Source: Pseudomonas protegens CHA0 (GTDB lineage Bacteria; Pseudomonadota; Gammaproteobacteria; Pseudomonadales; Pseudomonadaceae). From it: 64,000 nucleotides of DNA. The notes under the pieces were generated by a model that did not search any database, had not been told where the DNA came from, and saw nothing but the letters and a program-made list of their open reading frames with translations. The DNA lies in the NCBI RefSeq assembly GCF_000397205.1, contig NC_021237.1, forward strand, positions 3,039,001 through 3,103,000, given 5' to 3'. Positions 8,618-17,373 of this stretch are shown here, piece by piece (position 1 is the stretch's first letter; each line of letters begins with the position of its first letter). A program made the translations under genes and the position numbers.

Positions 8618-9392
8618 CTGCATGCTCCAGGCGCGATTGGCCAAGGTGGGCCAGCAGGCTGACCTGCTCGGTGGTCACTTGCAGCAGGTCGGTGCCTTGC
8701 AAGGGGTATTCCACGGCCCGGGTAATACCTTGAGTCATGTGCCGCAGCAGTTGTTCCCATTGATGCAGCTCCGGGGCGCCGGGCGGTATGGCCACCAGCT
8801 TGCCGTCGACCCGCAGGCGCACCGCCTTGCAGTGCACGTAGGCCACGTGCCGGCCCAGCAGGCGCGCGGCGTTGAGCGCCGATTGCTCCTGCCATTGCCA
8901 GTTGCCGATGTCGAAGGTCATGCGCAGCGGCAGGTTCAGCGCCTCTACCGCGCTGAAAAAGCGCTGGAACGGCTCGATGCGCCCGCCGTGGGCGGTCTGG
9001 TCGTTCTCCACCAGCAGGGCCAGGGGCTGGCGAAACAGCAGGCTGGCCAGGCTGCGCAGGTCGTGGTGTTCGCGAAAGTGCCCCAGGGACACCTTGAGCC
9101 GCTTGGCGCCGAACTCCCGGGCCCGTTGCAGGGTGGCGCTCAGGTCCGGGTTGGGCTCGCTGCGCTCGGCCTGCCACAACTCCAGGGGCGAGGAAAACAC
9201 GCTTTCCAGGCCGTGCTCCGCAGCGCTGCGGGCCAGCTCGGCGGGCTGCTCATGGGTCAGCAGTTCTTCGCGCCATTCGATGCAGGACGCGCCGGCGGCG
9301 GCCACCAGGGGAATGAAATGCGCCTGACCCTGTGCGCGCACAAGGTCTGCGCCGTAGCTGGACAAACTGATGGAGACGGGGGATTGCTGCAT
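8610..9392 (-). CDS. kguE: Sugar phosphate isomerase/epimerase-like protein of the kgu operon
   Basis: 260 residues of the AP endonuclease-2/xylose-isomerase TIM-barrel family. Metal-site features include Glu in CIEWREELL, LLVENDQTAHG, TFDIGNWQWQ and VHCKAVR. The biochemical role of KguE in 2-ketogluconate use is not settled in the literature I know. The ATG at 9392 (MQQSPVSISLSSYG) is preferred because an AGG-rich site precedes it and because the longer ORF start at 9419 would place the PtxS operator inside the coding region. First gene of kguEKTD and downstream of ptxS. Confidence 0.88.
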   Translation of the reverse strand: MQQSPVSISLSSYGADLVRAQGQAHFIPLVAAAGASCIEWREELLTHEQPAELARSAAEHGLESVFSSPLELWQAERSEPNPDLSATLQRAREFGAKRLKVSLGHFREHHDLRSLASLLFRQPLALLVENDQTAHGGRIEPFQRFFSAVEALNLPLRMTFDIGNWQWQEQSALNAARLLGRHVAYVHCKAVRLRVDGKLVAIPPGAPELHQWEQLLRHMTQGITRAVEYPLQGTDLLQVTTEQVSLLAHLGQSRLEHADA

Positions 9393-9404
9393 GTTCCTGA
9401 CCTC

Positions 9405-9418
9405 TGAAACCGGTTTCA
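9405..9418. promoter_or_regulatory. PtxS operator of the kgu operon
   Basis: Perfect 14-bp palindrome TGAAACCGGTTTCA in the gap between ptxS and kguE, 12 bases upstream of the kguE start. It is identical to the published PtxS site of P. aeruginosa and P. putida. Binding here would block kguE expression until 2-ketogluconate is present. Confidence 0.92.
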
Positions 9419-9458
9419 TTTTTGTTCGAGAAAAAAGTGGTGGGCTTTGCCCCCACTG

Positions 9459-10475
9459 TTACAACCGGGTGGAGCCGCGCACGATCAACTGCGCCGGAAA
9501 ATCCACCACTCGCGCCGGGGCATCGCCGCCCCGCAGGCGCTTGAGCAGGCATTCGAAGGCACTGGTGCCTATGGCTTCGGTGGGCTGGGCCAGGGCCGTG
9601 ATGCCATTGCCCACCAGGGGGTACCAGTCCAGGTCGTCGAGGGCGATCAGGCCCACGCCTTCGAACAGCGGGCACTCCAGCTCACGCAGGGCGCGGGTGG
9701 CGGCCAGGGTCGCCACGCCGTTGGCGCAGAACAGCGCCTTGGGCCCGGGGCCGGGGGCGGAGAGAAAGGCTTGCAACTGGCTGGTCAGGTGGCTGCCGGT
9801 TTCCAGCAGTTGGCCGCGCAAGGCCGGACGGCGCTCGATCTCGGCCTGGAAACTGGCGCTGCGCTCCAGCCGCGAGCTGGTGCCGTCATGGGGTTCGCTG
9901 ACCAGCAGCAGGTCGCGATAACCCTGCTGTTGCAGGTGGTCGAGGGCGCTGCGCACCGCCGCCGGGTTGTCCAGGCCCACCAGGTCGGCCTGCAACTGCG
10001 AGAGCTTGCGGTCCACCAGGACCATGGGCATCTCTTCCTGCAATTGCTGCAACTGTTCCAGGTGGTGGCCCAGGGTGTTCACGATCAGGCCTTCGATGTT
10101 GTAGGCCCGCAGGTTGGCCAGGTGCCGGGCTTCCTGTTCGTCGTCGCGGTCGGTGTTGCACACCACCAGGCTATAGCCGTGCTGGCGGCAGGCGGTTTCC
10201 ACGCCATGCATCACGGCAATCGAATAGGGGTTGCGGATATCGGCCACCAGCATGCCGATCAGGCGGGTGCGCCCGCGCTTGAGGCCGCGGGCCATCTGGT
10301 TCGGGCGGTAGCCCAGTTCGCTGATGGCCTGATCGATGCGCAGGGCAATGGCATCGGAGAGCAGGGCCCGGTCCTCGCCGATAAAGCGCGACACGCTGGC
10401 CTTGGAGACCCCGGCGCGGCGGGCGACATCGAGCATGGTGACGCGGCTGCGCTGGGCGGCGGAAAACTGATTCAC
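9459..10475 (-). CDS. ptxS: LacI-family repressor of 2-ketogluconate metabolism
   Basis: 338 residues. The N-terminal LacI helix-turn-helix is TMLDVARRAGVSKASVSRFI at about 13-32, followed by the hinge region and a periplasmic-binding-protein-like effector domain (GMLVADIRNPYSIAVMHGVE). PtxS represses itself and the kgu genes and is released by 2-ketogluconate. Both expected operators are present: one upstream of ptxS, one between ptxS and kguE. Start at ATG 10475 gives MNQFSAAQRSRVTMLD, the family-typical N-terminus. Confidence 0.94.
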   Translation of the reverse strand: MNQFSAAQRSRVTMLDVARRAGVSKASVSRFIGEDRALLSDAIALRIDQAISELGYRPNQMARGLKRGRTRLIGMLVADIRNPYSIAVMHGVETACRQHGYSLVVCNTDRDDEQEARHLANLRAYNIEGLIVNTLGHHLEQLQQLQEEMPMVLVDRKLSQLQADLVGLDNPAAVRSALDHLQQQGYRDLLLVSEPHDGTSSRLERSASFQAEIERRPALRGQLLETGSHLTSQLQAFLSAPGPGPKALFCANGVATLAATRALRELECPLFEGVGLIALDDLDWYPLVGNGITALAQPTEAIGTSAFECLLKRLRGGDAPARVVDFPAQLIVRGSTRL

Positions 10476-10517
10476 GGGCGACGACCTTGTTTTTGGAATT
10501 ATGGGTTCCAGTTGCGC

Positions 10518-10531
10518 TGAAACCGGTTTCA
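10518..10531. promoter_or_regulatory. PtxS autoregulatory operator
   Basis: Second perfect copy of TGAAACCGGTTTCA, 42 bp upstream of the ptxS start, well placed for autorepression. Its sequence is identical to the copy before kguE. Confidence 0.92.
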
Positions 10532-10617
10532 GGAAACCGCAAAAGCGCTTCGGCCGTCAATAGTGCAGAGGCAGGAAATAGCATCCACGCAGGTCGGTGG
10601 CTGACCAACGGTCGCGT

Positions 10618-11550
10618 TCAGGGGCGGCCCAGGTGCTGTTCCAGGTAGGCCAGCAGGGCGCTGTACAGGGCATCCACTTCAGGGGCCAGGCCCCTGGCAC
10701 GCAGGCAGCCGTGCACCAGCCCCAGGCCCGGGTACAGCTGGCTTTGCCCACCGGCTGCGAGCAAGTGCTGGTGATAACGCTCGCCGTCATCGCGCAGCGG
10801 GTCGAACTGTGCCAGGGCGATAAAGGCCGCGGGCAGGCCGGCGAACTGTTGCGCCAGTAGCGGCCGGGCATAGGCCGAGCGCTGCTGCGGGCCGGGCAGG
10901 TACAGGGCCTGGAAACAGTCCAGGTCGCTGCTGCTGAGCAAGGGCGCGTCGGCGCACTGGCTGCGCGAGGGCAGGTTGGCGGCGCCACCCAGGCCGGGGT
11001 AGAGCAGCACCTGGGCCGCCGGCCCGGGTTCGCCGGCATCGCGCAGGGCCAGGCACAGCGCCGCCGCCAGGTTGCCGCCGGCGCTGTCGCCCATCAGCAC
11101 CCGGCGCTGCGGGTCCAGTGGCAGGGGCAGCAGCCCTTGTTCCAGGGCCCGCCAGACCCCCAGGCAATCGTCGAAGGCGGCGGGGAACGGGTGCTCCGGG
11201 GCCAGCCGGTAGTCCACGGCGATCACCAGTATTCCCAGCTCGCTGGCCAAGCGGGCGGTGATGAACTCGTGGGAGTCCAGGCCCCCCAGCACCCAGCCGC
11301 CGCCGTGCAGGTACAACAGCCAGGGCCAGCCCGAAGGCGCAGCGGGGCGCTCGGGGTGATACAGGCGCAGTGGCACCCCGGAAAGTTGCAGCTCCTGTAC
11401 CGCCAGCCCGGCCGGGCGAGGCGGGGTGAAGGCCCGGCACATGCGCTCGTAGCTGTCGCGCAGGCCCTGGAAGCTGCTGTCGACGCTGGTGTAGCTCAGG
11501 GTTCGCTGGACAAAGGCCGTCAGCTCGGCAGAAAGCGGGTAATGGTTCAT
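10618..11550 (-). CDS. Alpha/beta hydrolase, hormone-sensitive-lipase family esterase
   Basis: 310 residues. The oxyanion-hole motif HGGG is seen in LYLHGGGWVLGG, and the nucleophile elbow GDSAGG in VLMGDSAGGNLAAAL. The catalytic Asp (FDPLRDDGERY) and His (VHGCLRARG) follow in the expected order. Start at ATG 11550 (MNHYPLSAELTAF) has an AGGA-like site upstream; the longer ORF upstream reads through a REP element and is not coding. A cytosolic carboxylesterase acting on small acyl esters is the safe call. The upstream neighbour on the same strand is a choline-type binding protein, raising but not proving an ester-of-choline substrate. Confidence 0.87.
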   Translation of the reverse strand: MNHYPLSAELTAFVQRTLSYTSVDSSFQGLRDSYERMCRAFTPPRPAGLAVQELQLSGVPLRLYHPERPAAPSGWPWLLYLHGGGWVLGGLDSHEFITARLASELGILVIAVDYRLAPEHPFPAAFDDCLGVWRALEQGLLPLPLDPQRRVLMGDSAGGNLAAALCLALRDAGEPGPAAQVLLYPGLGGAANLPSRSQCADAPLLSSSDLDCFQALYLPGPQQRSAYARPLLAQQFAGLPAAFIALAQFDPLRDDGERYHQHLLAAGGQSQLYPGLGLVHGCLRARGLAPEVDALYSALLAYLEQHLGRP

Positions 11551-11565
11551 GGACAGTCCTGGAGT

Positions 11566-11630
11566 GTGGGAGCCGGCTTGCCGGCGAAGAGGCCCGTGAG
11601 ACCGCCTACGCCGGCAAGCCGGTTCCTGCA
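11566..11630. repeat. REP doublet (REPIN) 3, short form
   Basis: Inverted REP pair of about 65 bp. Both arms carry the GCCGGC type core (left GCCGGCTTGCCGGC). It lies between the binding-protein gene and the esterase gene, which are on the same strand. Confidence 0.85.
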
Positions 11631-11638
11631 GAGGGTGG

Positions 11639-12580
11639 CTACAGGCTCGCTTTGACCGCTGCCACGCCATCGCGGCCGTCGAAGGTGGTCACCCCCGCCA
11701 GCCAGCGCTGCAGGTCCTCGGGATGCTCGCGCAACCATTGCCGGGCCACCTCCTGGGGCGATTGGCGCTGCATGATGGGCACCATCAGCTGGCTTTCCTG
11801 GGCTGCGGTGAAGCTCAGGTTCTTCAGCAGCCGGTCGACGTTGGGGCAGCGCTCGGCATAGTCCGGGGCGGTCACCGTGGACACCGTGGCCGCGCCTTCG
11901 TTGGGCCCGTACACGTCTTCGCTGCCGGTGAGGTAGGTGATGGGAAGGTTGATGTTCATCGGGTGCGGGGTCCAGCCGACGAACACCACGAACTCCTTGC
12001 GGTTGATCGCCCGCTGCACTGCCGCCAGCATCCCGGCCTCGCCGGACTCGATCAGCTTGAAGCCCTTGAGGCCGAAATGGTCGGTGTCGATCATGGTCTT
12101 GATCGTGGTATTGGCGCCGCTGCCGGGTTCGATGCCGTAGATCTTGCCCCCCAGCTGCTCCTTGAAGCGGGCGATGTCGGCGAAGGTCTTCAGGCCCGCT
12201 TGCGCCACGTAGTCCGGCACTGCCAGGGTCGCCTGGGCATCGGCCAGGCTGGGCTGGGCCATGACCCTGACCTGCCCGGCGGCCAGGAAGGGCGCGATGT
12301 TCTGGTCCATGGCCGGTTTCCAGTAGCCGAGGAAGATGTCCAGGCGCCGGTCGCGAATGCCGGCGAAGATGATCTGCTGCACCGCGCTGGTCTGCTTGCT
12401 GTCGTAGCCCAGGCCGCCGAGCAGCACGTCGGCCATGGCGCTGGTGGCAATCACGTCGGTCCAGTTGACCACGCCCATGCGCACGGTCTTGCAGGCGGCG
12501 GGCTCGGCGGCCCAGGTCGGGGCACTCAGCAGGGCGCTGGCGCAACAGGCCAGGAAACAACGCTTGAACGGTGTTTTCAT
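11639..12580 (-). CDS. Choline/quaternary-amine ABC transporter periplasmic substrate-binding protein (orphan)
   Basis: 313 residues with a signal peptide (MKTPFKRCFLACCASALLSA...TWAAE). It belongs to the OpuAC/ChoX group: aromatic residues that build the quaternary-ammonium cage in ChoX have clear counterparts in VNWTDV, LGYWKPAMD, KIYGIEPGSG and VGWTPHPMN. No permease or ATPase gene lies next to it, so it should deliver ligand to a transporter encoded elsewhere, as the Pseudomonas orphan binding proteins BetX and CaiX do with CbcWV. Start at ATG 12580 is fixed by the signal peptide. Choline, carnitine or betaine specificity cannot be settled here. Confidence 0.88.
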   Translation of the reverse strand: MKTPFKRCFLACCASALLSAPTWAAEPAACKTVRMGVVNWTDVIATSAMADVLLGGLGYDSKQTSAVQQIIFAGIRDRRLDIFLGYWKPAMDQNIAPFLAAGQVRVMAQPSLADAQATLAVPDYVAQAGLKTFADIARFKEQLGGKIYGIEPGSGANTTIKTMIDTDHFGLKGFKLIESGEAGMLAAVQRAINRKEFVVFVGWTPHPMNINLPITYLTGSEDVYGPNEGAATVSTVTAPDYAERCPNVDRLLKNLSFTAAQESQLMVPIMQRQSPQEVARQWLREHPEDLQRWLAGVTTFDGRDGVAAVKASL

Positions 12581-12707
12581 CGGAGGCTCTCGTGGGGCAG
12601 TGGTTTTTGTTCGGGGCGGCGTCTTGTTGCGCCGTGTGCGCCACCCTACAGCGCCCCGGTGCCGAGCCAAAGGCACTGGAGCGACCGCCCGTTGCACTGT
12701 GGCGACC

Positions 12708-13319
12708 TCAGGCCCACAGGCTCATCCAGGTGGATGCCAGCAACAGCAGGGCCATGCCCCGATTGAATGCCTTCAGCGCCTGGGGCGAGCGTAGCCAGCG
12801 CGCCGAACCGGCCCCCAGCAGTGCCCAGGCGCCCAGGCACGGCAGGGCGATGAGGAAAAACACCAGGGACAGCCACAGCGCCCGCCACTGTCGGTCGGCC
12901 TCGGTACCGGCGAACACGCTGACCACCGCCAGGGCCATCATCCAGGTCTTGGGGTTCACCAGTTGCAACGCGGCGGCGCCGGCCAACCCCAGGCGGCGCG
13001 GCTGCCCGGCACTGGCATCCAGGGCGCTGGCCGGGGCCTGCCAGATCTGCCAGGCCAGGTAGCTGAGCCACAGCAGCCCGAGCCACTGCATGGCCTGCTG
13101 CACCTTGGGCCTGCCGGCGAGCCAGTCGCCCAGGCCGGCGCCCACCAGCAGCACGATCCCGGCCGCGGCCAGCGCTGCGCCGAGGATGATCGGCGGCGCC
13201 GCCCGCAGGCCATGGCGGGCGCTGTTGTTCAGCACCAGGATATTGGTCGGCCCCGGGGTGATGGAGGCGACAAAGGCAAACAGCACAAAGGGCAGCAGGG
13301 TCGAGAGAGACAGGGGCAT
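12708..13319 (-). CDS. LysE/RhtB-family amino-acid exporter
   Basis: 203 residues with the LysE-family hallmarks: PGPTNILVLNNSARHG close to the N-terminus, an internal NPKTWMMALAVVS, and five to six hydrophobic helices. Expected to be an inner-membrane exporter of amino acids or analogues. Starts 50 bp after the AraC-family regulator on the same strand, so the regulator is a good candidate for its control. The much longer ORF upstream overlaps the araC-like gene in another frame and is discarded. Substrate unknown. Confidence 0.88.
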   Translation of the reverse strand: MPLSLSTLLPFVLFAFVASITPGPTNILVLNNSARHGLRAAPPIILGAALAAAGIVLLVGAGLGDWLAGRPKVQQAMQWLGLLWLSYLAWQIWQAPASALDASAGQPRRLGLAGAAALQLVNPKTWMMALAVVSVFAGTEADRQWRALWLSLVFFLIALPCLGAWALLGAGSARWLRSPQALKAFNRGMALLLLASTWMSLWA

Positions 13320-13369
13320 GGCGGGCAACTTTGGGAAGTGATCGGCAGTTGATCCTGGCCCAGTTGCTT

Positions 13370-14209
13370 TCAGGCGTCTGGAAGCTTTGTGCAGCGCTTG
13401 CGATACAACGCCGGGCTCAGCCCGTAGGCACGCATGAACCAGCGCCCCAGGTGGCTCTGGTCGGCAAAGCCCAGGGCCGTGGCGACCTCGGCCGGCGCTG
13501 CGCCTCCGGCCAGCAGGCGGCGTGCCCGGCTCAGGCGCAGTTGCACCAGGTAGGCATGGGGTGGCAGGCCGAAGGCGGCCTTGAAGGCGCGGCTGAGGCG
13601 AAAGCGGTCGACCCCGCAGGCCTGGCTCAGGGCTTCCAGGCTCAGGTCCTGGGCCAGGTGCGCATGCAGGTAGTCCCGGGCCCGTTGCGCCACCAGCGGC
13701 AGGCGCGGGTCCTGGGCGTAGCGCCGGCGCCAGTGCAAGTGCCCGGTCAGTTGTTCCAGCAACTGGTCCAGGGCGCTCTGGCGGACGATGCGCAACTCGC
13801 CATGGTGCAGGCTGTGAAAGGCCGCGCTGGTGGCCCGGGCCAGGCGCGGATCGCTGGCCAGGGTACTGCCGAATGCCAGTTGGGCATTGGCCGGCGCCTC
13901 GGCGAACAGCGCCCCCAGTTCGCGCTCCAGCCACTGCGGGTCGAGGTACAGCATGCGGTAGGTAAAGCCGCCCTCGGTGGGGGCCTCGCCGTCGTGGATC
14001 TCCCCCGGTTCCAGCAGGAACACCTTGCCCGGTGTGCTCTGGTGCCGGGCCCGGCGGCAGTTGAACTGCTGCACCCCTTGCTCGGTGACGCCCACCAGGT
14101 AGCTGTCGTGCCAGTGCGGGTCATAGGCGTGGCCGGTGAAGTGGGCCCGCAGGGTCTCAATGCCGGTGTCGGCATCCTGGGCCAGGTCGATCCAGTTGGG
14201 CGTGGTCAT
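13370..14209 (-). CDS. AraC-family transcriptional regulator
   Basis: 279 residues. An N-terminal cupin-type sensor (HWHDSYLVGVTEQGVQQF, EPGEIHDGEAP) is followed by two C-terminal helix-turn-helix units: LSLEALSQACGVDRFRLSRAF, and PAEVATALGFADQSHLGRWF with the conserved GFADQSHL pattern. Start at ATG 14209 (MTTPNWIDLAQD). This sensor type is common for regulators of small amino-acid efflux genes, and the LysE exporter follows directly. The ligand is unknown. Confidence 0.88.
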   Translation of the reverse strand: MTTPNWIDLAQDADTGIETLRAHFTGHAYDPHWHDSYLVGVTEQGVQQFNCRRARHQSTPGKVFLLEPGEIHDGEAPTEGGFTYRMLYLDPQWLERELGALFAEAPANAQLAFGSTLASDPRLARATSAAFHSLHHGELRIVRQSALDQLLEQLTGHLHWRRRYAQDPRLPLVAQRARDYLHAHLAQDLSLEALSQACGVDRFRLSRAFKAAFGLPPHAYLVQLRLSRARRLLAGGAAPAEVATALGFADQSHLGRWFMRAYGLSPALYRKRCTKLPDA

Positions 14210-14289
14210 GGGGCGGTCCGTGGGGCGTGGCGGCAACCCTGGCAGTTAACGCCGGTGCCAGGGCTGGGGTCTAGAAGTTTTGTGCAGCC

Positions 14290-14937
14290 TCAACTGAACA
14301 GCCCGGCGGCGATATTGATCGAGAAACCGAGGATTGCGGTGTTGAACAGAAAACCGATCAGCGACTGGGCGAGGACGATCTTGCGCAGCTCGCGGGTGGC
14401 CACGCCGACGTCCGAGGTTTGCACCGCCACGCCGATGGTGAAGGAGAAATACAGGAAGTCCCAGTAGTCCGGGTTGGTCGGGCCTTCGGCAAAGCGCAGC
14501 GCCGGTTCCTTGCCGTCCCAGGTGTAGTACAGGCGCGCGTAGTGCAGGCTGAAGATCACCCCCACCAGCAGCCACGAGCCGATCACCGTCAGCCCGGTGA
14601 AGCCGTAGTGGACCAGGCGCTGGGTGCTGTCCAGGTCCTTGCTGCCCACCAGCTCCAGGGTGATCGCCACCAGGCTGGCAATGGCCGCCACACAGACGAT
14701 CAACAGCACCAGGCCGGCGTTTTCATCCTCGGCTTCGGCGATACGCCTGACCTCATCGGCGCGAGCCCGAACGGTGAGCCAGAACATCAGTGCCAGGTAG
14801 CTCCAGACAGCGGCGTTCCAGCCAATGAGGATCTTGCCGGTCAGGGTCTGGGCAGGAGCGAGCAGACCAATGGCGCAGCCGATCAGGACGCCGATGGTCA
14901 AGCGGGGGTGGGTGCGGATGACGACGGACATGGGCAT
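14290..14937 (-). CDS. DUF1345 family inner-membrane protein
   Basis: About 215 residues with five to six hydrophobic segments and the DUF1345 feature [20 protein letters not shown]. The family resembles ion-channel-like membrane proteins but has no assigned function. The start is uncertain: ATG at 14937 ([11 protein letters not shown]) or 14931, neither with a good ribosome site. It sits alone between the araC-like gene and the autotransporter. Confidence 0.8.
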   Translation of the reverse strand: MPMSVVIRTHPRLTIGVLIGCAIGLLAPAQTLTGKILIGWNAAVWSYLALMFWLTVRARADEVRRIAEAEDENAGLVLLIVCVAAIASLVAITLELVGSKDLDSTQRLVHYGFTGLTVIGSWLLVGVIFSLHYARLYYTWDGKEPALRFAEGPTNPDYWDFLYFSFTIGVAVQTSDVGVATRELRKIVLAQSLIGFLFNTAILGFSINIAAGLFS

Positions 14938-15059
14938 TTTCGCGAGAGTGGAAGTGGCCAAACCTTAGCATGGCGCCTGGCTCCCGGGGCCGCCCAATGG
15001 CGAACGTGCACCCGCATCCCCGGCCGGCCTCGAACTCAGGCCGGCGGGGCAGGCTGCTA

Positions 15060-17018
15060 TCAGAACTGGTAAGTGAAGGCTGTCTGAATACCGGTCACAT
15101 CACTGCCACCTGGCTGCTGCGCCCAGAACACGCCCGTATGCACGGCGCTGTGTTCGTTCAGGGCATAGCTCACTCCCGTGCCGGCCCCCAGGCGAGCGTC
15201 GTGCTGTTTTCCGGCCTGGTAGGTGTAGCGCCCCAGGTACTCCATTTGGGCTTGAAAGGCATCGCGCTTGTTGCGCAGGTCCTGGGTCAGCTCCAGGTTG
15301 GCACTGAGTTCCAGCTGCCGGGTGAGCTTTTTGGCGCCCCGTACACCGAGGTTCAGGCTGGTGGTCGTGCGGCCCATTTTCGCGTAGCTGGCCGCAAACA
15401 CCGCGCCGCTGTTTTCACGATAGCCCTGGCGGCTGACCTGAGTCTGGCTGAGGCCCAGATACGGCGTCAGGGTCATTGCATTGAGCATCACGCCGTAGGC
15501 GCCTTCGATGCTCAAGGACTTGCCGCGCAGGCTCGAACGTCCTTGGCCGGCCTCGGTGTAAGCCAGTTGTTCGCGTGTAATGTCGACCTTGGAAGACACA
15601 TAGGCTGCGGCCACACGGCCCTGCCAACCCAGCCCGTGGCCTGTTTCATCAACGGCGGCGAAGAGGGCGACCGCCGGTGCTGCCGACCCTGCCTTGGCGT
15701 AGTTGTCCGGCAGTTGCCGATCGAGGTCCTGATCCAGGGTGACGCCAAGGCGCAGATGCTCGGTGGGACGAACCCCCAGGGTCAGGCTCATGCTGGTCTG
15801 CCTGGCCACGCTGTTGCGGCTGTAGCTTGGGCCCACACCGATACAGAACGAGCCACTGTCGATCTGGCATTCCTGGCTCATCAATCGAGCCAGCTGTTCG
15901 CTGCGCAAATCGAGCATCCCCCAGGCCCGATCGGCGTTCTTGGCCATGGCGGTGCGGGTGTTGTCCAGGTCGACAAGGTGGGAGCCTGTTTCGGTGATTT
16001 TCCATAGCGCGGCGTGCATGGCTCCTTCACCCGTAAGGCTGAGGCCCACGACAACATTGCCGTCAGCGGAGACGCCGGTCGCCGCTGACGTTTCACCGCC
16101 CAGGGTGCCCAGGTCGACCATGCCGCTGGCATCGGTGTGCCGGAATGCATGGACATAGCCAGTGGCCGTCGCGGCTACACCTACGATGACGCTACCGTCG
16201 GAGGAAGTGCCATAAGCGAAGGAATCGCCACCCCAGGAGTCCAGGCCGACCATGCCGGCAGCGTCAGTGTGCTTGAACGCTTGAGTGCCGCCTATAGCTG
16301 TCTGGGCCATTCCCACGACAACATGGCCGTCAGCAGAGATGCCGAATGCCTGTGAGGTCTGCCCTCCCAGGGTGCCCAGATCGATCATGCCGTTCGCGTC
16401 GGTGTGCTTGAAGGCGTGTTGCGTGTCTGTGCTGGCATCGATATCAGCGTATCCCACGACGATGCTGCCGTCCGCGGACACGGCGGTGGCAAAGGAGTAG
16501 CCGCTGTTGCCCGCATCCAGGGTGCCCAGATCGATCATGCCCATCGCATCGGTGTGCTTGAACGCACGATAGTCGCCATTGGTGGTAGTCGAATCGCCTA
16601 CGACAACGGAGCCGTCAGCGGACACGCCCGTAGCCTGTGAGGTAAGTCCTCCCAAGGTGCCCAGGTCGATCATGCCGGTGGCGTCGGTGTGCTTGAAGGC
16701 GTGAGGGTTGTTACTGGAGACGCCGGCGAACCCCACGACCACCTTGCCATCAGCGGATGCGGCCTTGGCGTAGGATTGAACGCCACCCAGTGTGCCCAGA
16801 TTGACCATGCCGGTCGCATCGCTGTACTTGAACGCATATTGATTGCCGTTCGCGAACGCAGTGCCGACGATGAAATGGCCGTCAGCCGATACGCCATAGG
16901 CTACCGAACCATCAGCGCCCAAAGAACTCAGGTCGATAGTAAGGTCGGCACAAGACTGTGCTGAATAAATCATTCCATAGATCAGTGTTAATGCGGCTGT
17001 TGCAAAAGGCGATTTCAA
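15060..17018 (-). CDS. Autotransporter with a HAF-repeat passenger
   Basis: 652 residues. A signal peptide (first about 24 residues, ending SCA) is followed by seven HAF-type repeats of about 45 residues, roughly 32-355, each built around SADG.VVVG...HAFKHTDA.GMIDLGTLGG. A region to about 390 links to a C-terminal beta-barrel of about 270 residues ending in an aromatic residue (TAFTYQF), the type V secretion signature. HAF repeats are extracellular and probably propeller-like; no function is established. The start is a TTG (17018); no in-frame ATG fits the signal peptide. The gene is less GC-rich than its neighbours and has an AT-rich upstream region, which may mean acquisition by transfer. 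Confidence 0.85.
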   Translation of the reverse strand: MKSPFATAALTLIYGMIYSAQSCADLTIDLSSLGADGSVAYGVSADGHFIVGTAFANGNQYAFKYSDATGMVNLGTLGGVQSYAKAASADGKVVVGFAGVSSNNPHAFKHTDATGMIDLGTLGGLTSQATGVSADGSVVVGDSTTTNGDYRAFKHTDAMGMIDLGTLDAGNSGYSFATAVSADGSIVVGYADIDASTDTQHAFKHTDANGMIDLGTLGGQTSQAFGISADGHVVVGMAQTAIGGTQAFKHTDAAGMVGLDSWGGDSFAYGTSSDGSVIVGVAATATGYVHAFRHTDASGMVDLGTLGGETSAATGVSADGNVVVGLSLTGEGAMHAALWKITETGSHLVDLDNTRTAMAKNADRAWGMLDLRSEQLARLMSQECQIDSGSFCIGVGPSYSRNSVARQTSMSLTLGVRPTEHLRLGVTLDQDLDRQLPDNYAKAGSAAPAVALFAAVDETGHGLGWQGRVAAAYVSSKVDITREQLAYTEAGQGRSSLRGKSLSIEGAYGVMLNAMTLTPYLGLSQTQVSRQGYRENSGAVFAASYAKMGRTTTSLNLGVRGAKKLTRQLELSANLELTQDLRNKRDAFQAQMEYLGRYTYQAGKQHDARLGAGTGVSYALNEHSAVHTGVFWAQQPGGSDVTGIQTAFTYQF

Positions 17019-17373
17019 TGTAATGAACCTGGCGATAAAGGAAATGATTACAGCGGCCTGAGTAATGGAAGTTTTTTATGGGCGAGCAGGCTACTGCCGA
17101 GGTAAAGGCTTGGTTTACGCAGTGATGAGGGCGTGATGCCCGGATGGCTTGGGGTTTGGGGCCGGGCGGGGCGCGATGGCGTGAGTCGAAGTTGTCTTGC
17201 TTACATGCGGGTAGTAACTGGGTGTTTAACTAATTGCTGTGTTGGATATGAACTTTGTGTGTCGAATTAGTTTAGTTATTAGTTGCGGATGAAGTCTTTA
17301 GGAAAATTCTGAAAGCCGGTTATTTCGGCAGCTCAATCTATTTGAGGCTGCCGATGCGCGCATCTTGTGAAAG
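17019..17373. other. AT-rich intergenic region between the autotransporter and gst
   Basis: No gene is supported here. The stretch about 17190-17320 is strikingly AT-rich for this genome (runs such as GTTTAACTAATTG and TTAGTTTAGTTATTAGTT). It would contain the autotransporter promoter on the minus strand, but no clear -35/-10 pair can be defended. Confidence 0.6.
17326..17353 (-). terminator. Hairpin downstream of gst, possible terminator of the sbcDC-gst operon
   Basis: Inverted repeat with arms CGGCAGC and GCTGCCG extended by TCAA/TTGA with one bulged base, 20 bp beyond the gst stop. It lacks a clean T-run on the minus strand, so intrinsic termination is uncertain. Confidence 0.4.
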
